From NCBI RefSeq assembly GCF_016545825.1, contig NC_052613.1, positions 10,354,001 to 10,418,000 of the forward strand: 64,000 nt of DNA, in the 5' to 3' direction. The notes under the pieces are model-generated. The model was not told the origin of the DNA and ran no database searches. It saw only the letters and a list, made by a program, of their open reading frames with translations. Source of the stretch: Eucalyptus grandis (Eukaryota; Streptophyta; Magnoliopsida; Myrtales; Myrtaceae). This document shows, in pieces, positions 11,318-22,274 of the stretch. The first letter of the stretch is position 1, and each line of letters opens with the position of its first letter. The position numbers and the translations under genes are program-made.

Positions 11318-12024
11318 ATTCTCCATCTTGGCTCGACATTTACAGTTAAGTTATAGTGCTCATTTTCCATGCCTAGCTCTAGCAACGCCTCGATGGGTGC
11401 TTACTCTATGCAAACACCAATCAAGCTCCAGCAAAGCTCGAGCTTTGCCGATGGAATGGGCTTCACCATCATGTCTACAAGGTTCTCTGCTATTGCTATT
11501 TTCTTCACAACAATCTTGTCATTCATTATGACATCCCGAATGAAATGATACATAATATTGATATGCTTCGTTCGCTCATGATATATTGGATTATAAGCCA
11601 AATATATCATCACACTTTGATTGTCACAGTGTACAGTGACACTTTTCTACTCCAATCCAAGGTCCAAGAGCAAACCTCTTAACCATATTAACTCATTTTC
11701 TATAAAGGTCGGTGTCATGTACTCGGTCTCAGTCGAAAACAAGGCAACATTGTCTTGTAAAGATATCTTCCATCTTACTACACTACTTGCTAGCATAAAC
11801 ACGTACCCCACTAACAATTTGCGATTATCCAAGTACCACATGATCCGAATCCACATACCTTGTGGTCTCACTCACATTGTTGTTCCTCTAATATACAATG
11901 TCAACGTCTGTTGTCCCCTTTAAATACCTAAGGATCCATTTCATAACTTTGCAATACGTCTTACTTGGGCATTTCATGTAACAGCTAACAACACTTATAG
12001 CTTGTGGAATGTCAGGCCTAATGC
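11318..12024 (-). pseudogene. Copia RNase H region
   Basis: In element sense this holds the RNase H part of a copia polyprotein. It has the 'YVFMLASSVVRWKISLQ' and 'VALFSTETEYM' blocks, including the T-E-x-EY signature, followed by 'IWLRGLLLDLG'. The frame is broken in several places. It is separated from the reverse transcriptase part (14,749 onward) by the hAT-like insertion at 12,033-14,740. Confidence 0.75.
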
Positions 12025-12739
12025 ATACCATGTAGGGGTGATCGAGTCCAAAGTGGGTAGGGTCCAGACCTGGACCCTGTACCCAACTCTGTTATAACCA
12101 GTTCTCTTTTTTGGACCATGTACCTGACCCTGTTTGCATTGGACCCTATACCTGACCACCATATTTTTCCGGTCCAGGAACTAGGTTAATCCTCTTTATA
12201 TTTGAACCTATTTTGCATAAAAACACATGCCACAAAGTAAAACTATATCCATAAGTGATTAGCACAGCACATACACAATCGATCACTGTCTGAGCACCAA
12301 TAGCAACACAAAAGTTTCAAATGTACACCAATAGTAGAATAGACAATTACCCTAATAAAACTACAACAAAGCAGCAAGTAAGAAAATCAGCTAAGAGAAT
12401 TTCACACCTGCGTAAATAGGTCTACAAGGCATGCTAACAAGTTATCTTCATCTCCAACGCTTTTGTTATTCGCATAGTAATCAAGCAGTTGGTCTCGAAA
12501 GGGCACGCAAAAATAGAGGGCCTACCCAAGAATCGGTAGAACAACATAAGCAAAATCACTGTGAACGGAAATTTAGAAAATCTAATGATCAAACTCCACA
12601 ACAAAACTCTGTCATAATCTAATGAACACCCCCCCAAAATCTACTTCCCCATGACGGATAACTTGTGGAATGCACATCAAATGACCAAATAGAACAACAC
12701 GCGGCTGTCTCCTGAAAAATTTCCAATAGGGTGATCATC

Positions 12740-13762
12740 GGCAAAAGAACGCTTCAAGTGCCATAACTTTGGCCAAAGGGACACTTAAGTGCCATAACTT
12801 ACGAAAGGTACACTTAAGTGCCAAATTCGGAAAAAAAAAAAAACGGATCACTTGAGTGCCACTCCGCCAAAATCGGCCAAACGCCAACGTGGCATTTTTC
12901 CGCGAAGTGCGCCCAAACGACGCCTTGTTTTGCACGCTGGGACGTGGCCAAAACGGTCGTTTTTTGGGCTGACGTGGTAAAAAAAAATGAAAATTAATTA
13001 AATTAAATTTAGTTAAAATATTTAAAATAATAATAATTTAAAAACTTTAAAAACCTTTAAAAAATATTTTTTTTTTTTTTAAAAGGGAATGGGGGAGGCG
13101 GGCCGAGGGATCGCCCTCGCGCCGCCGCCGCCCGCCGCCGCCGCCGGAAGGGCCGGCGATGGCGGGGGGAGGGTCGCCGGGGTTGCGGCCCGGGCTAGGG
13201 CCGGCGACCCCCGGCCGTCCGACGGCGAGGGCTCGCGAGCCCTAGCCCGGCCGAGCCAGGGCCGCCGCCCGCCGGGGTCGCCCGGCGGCGGCGGCCCAGC
13301 CGGCGAGGGGCCGTCGACCCTCGCCGGATCCAGGCGAGGGCCGCGCGCCCCCGAGATCCAGCGGCGAGGGCTTGCGGCCCTCGCCCCCGGCCGACCCTCC
13401 CCCGCCGTCTCCGGCTCTTCCGGCGGCGGGCGGCGGTGGCCGAGGGCCGATCCTCACCGCCTCCCCCGTTCCCTTTTTTTTTTAATTTTTTAAAGTTTTT
13501 AAATATTATTTTTTAAAATATTTTAACTAAATTTAATTTTAAATTTAATTTATTTATTTATTTTGTTCCACGTCGCCCGAAACGACGCCGTTTTGGCCAT
13601 GTCAACGTGCAAAACGGCGCCGTTTTGGCCGTGCTTAAAAACGCCACGTTGGCGTTTGGCCGGATTTTGGCCGGATTGACACTCAAGTGATCCCTTTACT
13701 CCGATTTTGGCACTTAAGTGTCCTTTGGGCAAAGTTAAGGCACTTGAGGGGTCCGCACGTCG
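12740..13762. mobile_element. Mutator-like foldback element nested in the hAT-like element
   Basis: It is flanked by the 9-10-bp direct repeat (G)GTGATCATC (12,731-12,739 and 13,763-13,771), a size typical of Mutator-like insertion. The arms are long imperfect inverted repeats of roughly 300 bp. Both contain 'TCAAGTGCC-TAACTTTG', 'CACTTAAGTG' and the 'AACGACGCC-TTTTG' block. The centre (about 13,085-13,465) is extremely GC-rich and partly self-complementary. The open frame there (Gly/Ala/Arg/Pro) is compositional, not a gene. Confidence 0.7.
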
Positions 13763-13799
13763 GTGATCATCCAACCATCAGAAGAGCCAAATGATCAAG

Positions 13800-14500
13800 C
13801 GGATTATTTAATACCACCACAAGCATAGCTTTCAAAATCCATCCTAACCAGCAATCAACTCTATGACCACCCTTCAGATCTCTGCAACATAAAAAGAACC
13901 TTCCCACAAGCAATCAACTTTGCAAACAAAGAAAGTCAAACCAGACCCAAATCAACAAAACCCATTTCATAATCGACCCGAAACAACCCGATTCCAGCAT
14001 CATCATCATCATCATCATCCGCTAAGGCGGCGGCGGCGACGGCCATCATCAGATTGAGGGAGAAGAAAGATAGAAGGGGAGGGAAAACAACAACCAGACC
14101 TGCAAGATGCTGTTGCAATAGCAAGTGTTGCCGAAGTTCTCGAGGCCGAAGTAATGCTCGCCCTCGGGGAACTGGTTGTCGAGGGCCTTCTCGAGCTTGG
14201 ACCCCACCGCACCCATGACCCTCAGACCGCGAATCGAAAGTAGGCGAAGGTGGGAGAGAGGATGAGGAAGCTAGTGATAGATGAAATAGAGCGACGGGGA
14301 GTTGGCGATGGCGCGACTGGTGATGGCACGATGAGGAGCTGGCGATGGCGCGACAAGGAAGCAAATGAACGCAGATGAGGAAGCAGCGCGACGGGGAGCT
14401 AGATCTAGTGATGGCGCAACGAAGGAAAACGCTGTGAACTATGAAGTCTGCAAGTGTGAGGGGTAAAGAAAGAAACAGTCGGGTGGAGCTCATCGAAAGA
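13800..14500 (-). other. Possible captured gene fragment inside the hAT-like element
   Basis: Between the nested element and the right end is a stretch less AT-rich than its surroundings, with a (CAT/ATG)n tract at about 14,000-14,020. It also has a segment (14,095-14,215) with codon-like periodicity on the minus strand: '[20 protein letters not shown]' in one frame, and a frame with '[15 protein letters not shown]' in another. It could be a captured exon. I cannot name a source gene. Confidence 0.25.
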
Positions 14501-14748
14501 AAACGCTGAGAACAAATTAGGGTTTTGGTCCTTTTGGACTTTTAGGCTGCCTTAAAAACCAGTTCTCAAATCGATTCCCAAACTGGTCTAATCGATCCGG
14601 TTCCCGAGTGGGTAATCCCTCGAAACCGATTCCCGGACCGGTTCAAACAATGTTTGAATTTTGGGAACCAGTTCCCGACCCTATTTTTTAGGTGGGCCGG
14701 ACCGGGAACCGGGTAAACTCGGTCCAATTGCACACCCCTAATACCATG

Positions 14749-15900
14749 GAGTACATAATACTACCCACTACACTAGAATAAGAAAAATGGACATATGCTC
14801 CTCCTCCTCCTTAGTTTGCGATGATAACTTGTCATAAAATTTAAAATATGTGGCTAAAGGAGTACTTATAAATTTTGCCAACTACATGTTAAAACGTGCC
14901 ACAATTTTCTCGATGCATTTCTTTTGAGACAAACACAATGTTCTTGCAACCTTGTCACGCAAAATCTCCATACCCAATATTTTCTTAACAACGTCTAAAT
15001 CTTTTATTTCAAACTTAGCACTCAATTGCCGCTTCAACACATCAATATCAGACCTATTTTTAGCTATTATCAATATGTCATCAACATATAATAATAGTTA
15101 AATCAAAGACCCATCCTTGGATCTCTTAAAATAAATATAGCTATAAAAATGACTTTTCAAATAGTCTTGACTAGGCATGAAAGCATCAAAACGCTTATAC
15201 CATTGTTTAAGAGATTGTTTCAACCTATACAAAAATTTCTTCAATAGGCAAACATGGTCTTCCTTATCCGGAATAAAAATCTCTCAGTCTGCTTCATGCA
15301 AATTCGTTCCTCCAATTCACCATAAAGAAATGTTGTTTTCACATCTAGTTACTCCAGCTGGAGATCCTATGCAACTATTAAGGTAAGTAATACATGAATA
15401 GAGGTATGCATTACCACAAGAGAAAACACCCCATTGTAGTCAATGCCCTTTCGCTAAGTATACCATGCCTTACCACATGAGAAAATACATCATTGTAGTC
15501 AATGCCATCTCGCTAAGTATACCCATCCGTAACAAGTCTTGCTTTGAACCTAGCTACCTACACCAAGAATGCTTTTTTTCTGTTTGTAGACCCATTTGCA
15601 TTCGATAATCTTTTGGTTTTTGGGTACTTTAACTAGCTCCCATGTCTAATTTCGATATAGTGATTCTATTTCTTTAGTCATAGCCTCTTGCCACTACGAT
15701 AACTCAGCACTAATCATCACCTCAAAGTAGGATGAAGACTCATATGCCTCCATCTCATCATCTATAGTCAATGCATAGGCAACATTAGAATAACCATAAC
15801 GTACTAGCGGTCCAATTTGCCTTTTCTATCTACCCGTGGTTATATTGTGATGTGGTTCTACTAGTTGTTCAATATCACAATCTTCAAGAACTATAGCTTC
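14749..15900 (-). pseudogene. Copia reverse transcriptase region
   Basis: In element sense the catalytic YVDD box is at 15,088-15,077. It is followed by 'LKRQLSAKFEIKDLD', 'ILGMEI' and 'LCLSQKKCIEKI', the usual copia RT order. Further 5' (15,100-15,700) are broken blocks matching 'KTVFLYG', 'CFLYRLKQSLKQW' and 'WKLVKVPKNQK'. Several stops and frame breaks make it non-functional. Confidence 0.8.
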
Positions 15901-17000
15901 ATCCACAGTCTCTTGTTATGTTACCTCTGAGGTCTTTGAAAGCTCTCCCTGACTTCTGACAAGATGATTCGTTCACTTTGCCTATTGAGTCTTAGGACTC
16001 CTCCTTTAAAGCATTGCAGTCTCGTCGAAGATCCCATCTCTACTAAATAGAAAATTAGGTGATCTTGGATCAATGCATCATAGCTGATAGCCTTTCACCC
16101 ATTGTGCATAACCCAAAAATATGCACTTTTTCATCTTCGACTCAAGCTTACTATCACTTGCATGAATAGGCATCCAAATATTTATAATTCAAAATAATCA
16201 ACAGGTTTCTCCGACCATACTTTCTTATAAGTCTTTCACTTGATAGCAAATGATAGAAATCGATTAACCAAATAACAGGTCATATTCACTACTTCGGCCC
16301 AAAATTTCTTGCCTAGTCCTACATGCAAAAGTATGCACCAAGCTCGCTTAAGTAAAGTTTTGTTCTTCCATTCTGCAACGCCATTTTGCTATGATGTCTT
16401 GAGAATCATGCAGTGTCCTATAATCCCTTCCTTTTGGCAAAACTCGGTAAAGTCCTTACCTCCTAATTCCATGTCATTATTAGTTTTCAGGCAATTGATA
16501 TATTTACCCGACTACTTCTCAATTAATGCTTTAAAATTCTTAAATTGATCAAATACCTCGGATTTGTGATTCAGGAAGTATACCCATCCCTACCTCAAGT
16601 AATCATCGATGAATGTCAACATATATTGAGCACCTCCTTTTGATGGAAATGGAAACGGCCTCAAACGTTTGAATGAATGTATTCGACTAGTTGCTTGATC
16701 GAATGCATAATGTACCAAATTTAACACAGTGCTGCTTTCTTAAGATGCAGTGCTCACAAAGGTCCAGATTTATTATTTTCTGACCTTTCAGCATTCCGCT
16801 ATCACTTAGTATCGTCATATCTGCCTCACTCATATGTCCCAATTGTATATGCCATAACTAAGTCAAGTTTGAGTCTAACTCACCTGATGAGACTACAACA
16901 ACTCCGATCACGGTTTCTCCCAATAAATGATAGGGAGAATTCACATCCTTCCCTTTCATCATTGTTAAGACACTTCAAAAGATCTTCAGTATTCAACCTT
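15900..17000 (-). pseudogene. Copia integrase region
   Basis: In element sense the frame shows integrase-core pieces: 'CQKEGIIGHC', 'QNGVAEWKNKTLL', and downstream 'KPVDYFEL-IFGC' with 'KSAYFW'. These correspond to the region around the third acidic residue and the C-terminal part of copia integrases. In-frame stops are frequent. It is continuous with the RT region downstream and gag upstream. Confidence 0.7.
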
Positions 17001-17319
17001 GAGTGATGTACTTGCACCTGATATCATCAAGTGTCCCTAGAGAACTAAGGTTCATTCTTAAGTTTCGATACATGCTTTACATCCGTCAACGTCAGCTCTA
17101 CGCCATTGTTCATCCTAATTTGAACCATCCCTATCCCACAACCTTGCAAGCTGCCTTATTCCCCACAAGAACTCTTCCACCATCTATAGTATGGTAGATA
17201 GTTAACCAATTCCTATGAGGAGTCATGTGATAGGAACATACGGAATCTAGCACTTATTCATTTCCTAAAAACTTGTAGACACACATAGGATGGCATCGGC
17301 ATCACCGATACACTCCTCA

Positions 17320-17850
17320 ATAACATTCACCACACTGCTTGTGGTATTTTGCTCACTGCCTTTATTTCTCGGGGACAATCTCTTCGTACATGCCCCTCCT
17401 CATAACACTCAAAGCACTTCACACAACCTTTTGATTTTCTATGTCGCGACTTCAACTTGCTCTTGCTTCTAGTGCGAGGCCTCCAATGTTGGTCTCCGCC
17501 CCAAATCACCAATCCATGCACTACATCTTGTACTAAATTGTCATCACGCAACTTTCTCTACTACTCCTTTGAGAATATTGTGGAGTTTATCTCTTATGAG
17601 GTAATCATAGTACTCCCCTGTAACAAAGAGTCGGTAAAGTGCTCCCATGACTTCGATAGAGATGCCAACAACATTATGCGTTATTCTTCATCATCTAAAA
17701 TCTTACCAACATACTTCAAGTCCATCATAAGTTTATTAAACTCATCTAGGTAGGATCTAATGGACATAGTTTAAGTGTATCGAAACCGGAACATCCTCTT
17801 CAGCATGTATAAGTAATTGTCAAACATTTTGTTGACACATAAATTTTGAT
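17320..17850 (-). pseudogene. Copia gag end with CCHC zinc knuckle, 5'-truncated
   Basis: A complete CCHC knuckle (CFECYEEGHVRRDC, spacing C-X2-C-X4-H-X4-C) lies at about 17,370-17,415 in element sense. Before it are gag blocks 'FNKLMMDLKYVGKILDDEE' and 'RIMLLASLSKSWEHF'. Homology stops near 17,850. No primer-binding site or 5' LTR follows, so the element has lost its 5' end. Confidence 0.75.
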
Positions 17851-19369
17851 GACCCGATCATTCATTTATTACATAAAAAATTATGGATTAACCTTTAGTC
17901 ACTAAATAAAAATATTGAAATTAATTTGCATAGCATGTATTTGTAGGAGCAGTTATTATTTAGTTTATTGCATTTTCATTGGATTGGTGGCTGATGAATT
18001 TAAGTGAATGGCTTTGAACTTAATAGGACTAAACTCATGGTCACGTTAGATTTCAAATCGAAAGAGCAAAATACACGGACTAACTCATAATCAACGTGAG
18101 AATCGATCGATCGATTCACCAGGAGAACCCAAAATTGAATTCGTCTTCAACTCACTTCTTCCTCTTCAGTTTGGTGGAGAGGTTGGGCTCGGCTCTGGCT
18201 CACTTCTCAGAAACAGATTTCCCGGTCTACATTGTTGAGTTCTCCCTTATTCAGTAACAATCGACCATGAGGAATGTAAATCCAAAACGAAATTAAGATA
18301 CCAGAATTTTTTCCCATTCTTCATTATAAATCTTTTATGTCATGTCGATTAGTGTGAAAAATTTCCATCAAATTTTTTTTTTTTTTTTTTTTTGGGGTGC
18401 ATATCATTATCGTGTTTCCTTGGGTTTACCTGCTCAAACACCATAGCACTAGGGACTTATGTACTCCCGAGCAAGATTAGTCCATGCTTTAGATTTCAAA
18501 TTCTTGCATATGAATATCATGTGTCATCTACAATTATATCATAACATCGGAATTCACTTCATCTGTCTTTATGGTGACCCAATATTACTTCAATACCCCA
18601 GAAGCTTGGGATTTTTCAATTCCATCGTTGATATATCCATGATGGATATATCAGCTCTTCCTCCATTTCTGCTAGACTTTTATTAAACATCCTTCATCAT
18701 GCTACGCACATTAAGTAAAAAAACCACACAGGTTCTGCCGCTCGGAATTTCCACATTCGACAATGAGGAACCAATTTCTACACTTAAAAACGTTAAGAGC
18801 ACTGTGAAAGTAAATCATCCTGTCCAGCCTTTAAAGCAAAGATCTTAAGATGCATCCAAAATTTGATTGTCCAGACAGATGGAGGAAGAAATGGTACAAG
18901 ATTGCTGATAAGAATACAGGCTAACTATCTATTGATACAATCCAGACGGGTTAACCTACTTCCTCCATCCATTGCTGGCATTCGGCAATACATCAGCAAG
19001 GAGAATCAGCAGCAGCATCAAGAGAGTTACTTGCGACTTTTGAAGATATACCATCAAGTCAATACATGTACTAGCTAACCCTACAAGAAAGGGTCGGGAT
19101 TATCAGCAGAGTATATCGGTAAGACCTAGTGGCGTAGTATATGATAAGAGCCAAGAAGAGGAAGAAAAAGGAATCCCCAAATGCATGAAGAAATTAACAG
19201 TAGCTTCACAATAGTCAAAATAGTCAGTAGGCTATACATTCAGTTCTTGTTCTTTCGAAAACAATGAAGGGGTTAGAAAGGCTCATAGATTCCCACTTAA
19301 ATAATGTAATATTAACCATATAAACTGAGGGAGATCCTAAATTAAGCAAGCAGGCGTACCTTAGTGATC
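17851..19369. other. Intergenic DNA, downstream flank of the BCAS2-like gene
   Basis: This is mixed AT-rich sequence with a T tract at about 18,370-18,392. No gene is seen. The part nearest 19,370 will include the 3' untranslated region of the minus-strand gene that ends there. No polyadenylation site could be pinned down. Confidence 0.5.
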
Positions 19370-21869
19370 TCAAGGTAGAGAAGGACCATTCTCCATAGTG
19401 GTTTCCAACTTCCAACCCCTAAAGAGGTAATCAATAGTTAATTTCAAAGATAGCCCAGAACCTATACTGGAAAATATGTGAAAAAGGCCATTACCTCTCT
19501 GCAGCCTCTCTCTTTAGCTCTTCTAGCTCATTTTCAATATTGACACAAGCAGCCTGAATTTCTATATTTTTCTGACAAAGCTCCCTCCATTGTGTAGACA
19601 GAGCACTAAGCTCATATGCAGTATTTTGCTGTTAATACAAGAATTTTCAGATCACTCACATGCAAGATTATGTAAATGAAAATATCAAGATACATATGGA
19701 AACTGCAAAGACAACATACCTGATGATATTTTCTTTCACGGTTCACAGTCTCAATCTGCTCATTTTGCTCACTAGCTAACTTTTGCAGCCTGAAAAAGGG
19801 AAAATGTTTGACAAAATAACCAGCTCAGGACTTAGTAGTAGGAATCAAATAAGATGGCAGAAATGATTGCGACTTATCAAATTGAAGAAAGAAAAAATCA
19901 TCTGGAATGAGCCTGTCAGTCAATCATGTGAAAAAATTACCAGAGAAAGTATTGGTCATTGCAATATATAAATGCTATAAGGTTTACACCAAATTAGTAT
20001 AAGATGACACTCCATAAAAGAGGAATGGTGTGATGGCATTGTTTTTTATATATTAAACATAATGTAATCAGGAAATTCAATAAACCATCAGATTGATGAA
20101 CTATCATGCTACCAAATATAACCATCGGATTTCACATGAATTCAATGACAACAATATTGTAAGTCAGACCTACCTAGCTAAAAATCCCTCCAACTGCCGG
20201 TTATGCTTAATCCAGACATCAGCACCATGTTTAGACATCAAATCAAGATTTTCCAGCCTGCAAACCAAGCGGTAAATTCAACTAGGAAAAGGAACAAGTG
20301 AAACAGAGCATGTCAAAGGCTAAAATGTATAGAGTACCATATCTTGAATTTGGCTGTTCTCCAGAAAAAGAACATACAGAATCATGTAATACCTGATAAC
20401 CTCATACTGCAGCAAGCGTTGATTTCTTTGCAGTGCCTGCTTCCAAAGATTTTGATCATCCCTTCTATGTGGAGGTACCATATCAATATTGTACCGTGAG
20501 GAATCAAAAGGTGCAGGGGGCCTTCCTGCCATCACACGCTCATACTCTCTAGCAAGCATAGGATTATTCTGCATTCAAGTTTAATGAGTAGGTGGGCAAT
20601 CAGTACAACCAAACAATTCTGCATTCCAAAATGAAACTTTGACTCCAGTAGGTGCTGTGTTTTTTGCCTCTCTCTCTCTCTCTCTCTCTAAAGATGTCTT
20701 CGTATTCTTTTTTTGTTTCAAATCTTAAAGTATCATCTTTTCCTGCATTTTTTTTAAAGTAAGGAATCATTGCTTGTGCTGGAAGCATGCCATATGTCAA
20801 TTCACTGCAAGCTTGTAGCTCAACTCTGTAAATGTTTACTCCTTTGGGAATCAGTCTGATTCTTTCAAGCATGAGAAGACCAGAAGAAATGTGCTATTAA
20901 GTCATTGGGGCTCATGAACGTCACACATTGACTGATGCTAGAGAGTTCAATGGAAGAAAAGGGAAGCACAAAAGGATCAAAGTGCGGGCATCTGCTCACT
21001 GCAAGTCCCAAGTTTCAAAGACAACTTCGGCGACTCAATTAATGCAGCAAAACAGGCATGTCTCTCTCACAGGATCATAGCCGCAGCAAGCAACCATGAG
21101 GAGTTCGGAAAAGGGATACCTGCTCCTGATTTTTCAATCTTTACCAATCAAATTCAACACAAAAAGAGTAATGGGGCCGATCCTAGCAAGGTCATATGGT
21201 ATTGAGAATTTGCATCATTTTCTGTCAGGGTTCTGTTTCACAGCCGTTCTCCAGGACCCGGCTCCAGTGCTCCACCGGACCTCGTAAGTAGTCCTATGCC
21301 TAAACGATTCTCGTATTGCTGGATACGGACAGTCGCTAGCTCGGTAAGTATTAGCAAAAGCTTTTCCAATTCAAGCCTCCTAAATTCAACAAAGTAAAAC
21401 GAACTAGCGAGATCTCCGTTCTCGATGTCGTTTCCCCGGCAGACAACCGCTAATTCCCTACGTACGGAAGCCGTAGACTCTATACTCGAGAGCAAACCCA
21501 GCACTGAAACTGAACGCCTTCGAGAAACCCTAACGCGCGAGAGAAGTCGGGATTTTTCACCTGAAACTTGAGCTTGGGGACCGGAGGCAGCTCCTTGAGG
21601 AAATCCGAGGGCTTCTTGGAGCTCCGCCGCATCTCCTCCTCGACGAGGCGGTCCACCTCGCCCTTGACGGCGGGGTGGCCGTAGTCCTCGTCGATGTAGG
21701 GCAGGGCGTCGATCGTCTCCGCGTTGGACGGCGTCGTCCACGGCCGGGCGAGAGCGTCCGGCGGGGCCTCGAGCATGAGGACGTCGCCGTTGGCGTCGGC
21801 GCCGCCGGCCGCGACGGCGGCGGCGGCGGCGGTAGCGGCGGCGGCGGCGGCGGCGCTGCTCCGACCCAT
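19370..21869 (-). CDS. MOS4: Pre-mRNA-splicing factor SPF27/BCAS2 homolog (MOS4-type)
   Basis: The protein belongs to the BCAS2/SPF27 family, a core subunit of the Prp19/CDC5L (plant MOS4-associated) spliceosome complex in the nucleus; in Arabidopsis MOS4 also affects immunity. I infer six exons: 21,869-21,561; 20,568-20,393; 20,257-20,174; 19,789-19,720; 19,628-19,495; 19,418-19,370. All have GT-AG borders and consistent phases, giving 273 codons plus stop. Exon 1 has a poly-Ala/Gly leader (about residues 5-22) and then 'ETIDALPYIDEDYGHP'. Exon 2 has 'NNPMLAREYERV' and 'WKQALQRNQRLLQYE'. Exons 3-5 form the C-terminal coiled coil ('RENRERKYHQ'-type, 'QWRELCQKNIEIQAACV'). The end reads 'AAERGWKLETTMENGPSLP'. 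The ATG at 21,869 is preferred; an upstream in-frame GTG is not needed. The alanine leader is GC-rich and probably lineage-specific. Confidence 0.9.
20655..20690. repeat. (CT)n microsatellite in intron 1 of the BCAS2-like gene
   Basis: A run of about ten CT dinucleotides lies at roughly 20,668-20,688. It sits inside the first intron (20,569-21,560), well away from the splice sites. Confidence 0.8.
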
Positions 21870-21941
21870 TTGCACGACGGTAGTTGCGGGGGGGAAGAAT
21901 GAAAGCGAGCCTCTCTGTACAAATTGCGCAGTTTCTGGATA

Positions 21942-22274
21942 GGAAAATTACATAAATAATATCTAAATTTCAGCCTGATATTTATACCATGAATTCCTAA
22001 CTTTTAATTTATTTAATATGATATCTAAATTATAATTTCCTAAATTATCAATTTATTTGATGTAATTTTGAAATTTTAATATATTTTTTTATTTAATTTT
22101 TAAATTATATAAAATATTTAATATTGTATATAAAGTTAAATTAAAAAAAGATAACATTAAATATTTTTATATATGCATATACCAAAATTTTATGAATCAC
22201 ATTAAATAAATTAAAATTTTAAAAATGACGTTATGTATTGAGTTAAAGTTTAAAGAGTGGGTGTATCATTTTCC
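21942..22274. mobile_element. AT-rich MITE-like insertion next to the BCAS2-like promoter
   Basis: This ~330-bp, extremely AT-rich block begins GGAAAATTACATAAAT and ends in inverted fashion with ATCATTTTCC. The interior has inverted similarity ('TTTAATTTATTTAATATGATAT' against 'ATCACATTAAATAAATTAAA'). It starts only about 70 bp upstream of the ATG. The terminal match is imperfect and the target duplication unclear, so the MITE call is tentative. Confidence 0.45.

Larger units (their letters stand above)
12033..14740. mobile_element. hAT-like non-autonomous element with 8-bp target-site duplication
   Basis: The element starts TAGGGGTGATCG and ends, inverted, TAGGGGTGTGCA. It is flanked by a perfect 8-bp direct repeat ATACCATG (12,025-12,032 and 14,741-14,748), as expected of the hAT superfamily. 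Both subterminal regions carry 'GGTCC-ACC-GGTTCC'-type repeats (12,055-12,190; 14,560-14,725). The insertion splits the copia RNase H and RT regions exactly. No transposase domain is recognisable. Related partial copies start at 41,001 and 52,370. A second element (12,740-13,762) is nested inside. Confidence 0.8.

Noticed and set aside
13089..13493. Gly/Ala/Arg/Pro-rich open frame
   Set aside because: It lies in the palindromic GC core of a foldback element; both strands are open simply because stop codons are rare in such sequence.
21557..21942. Open frames overlapping exon 1 of the BCAS2-like gene in other phases and on the plus strand
   Set aside because: Shadows of GC-rich coding sequence with the genuine frame identified by family motifs.
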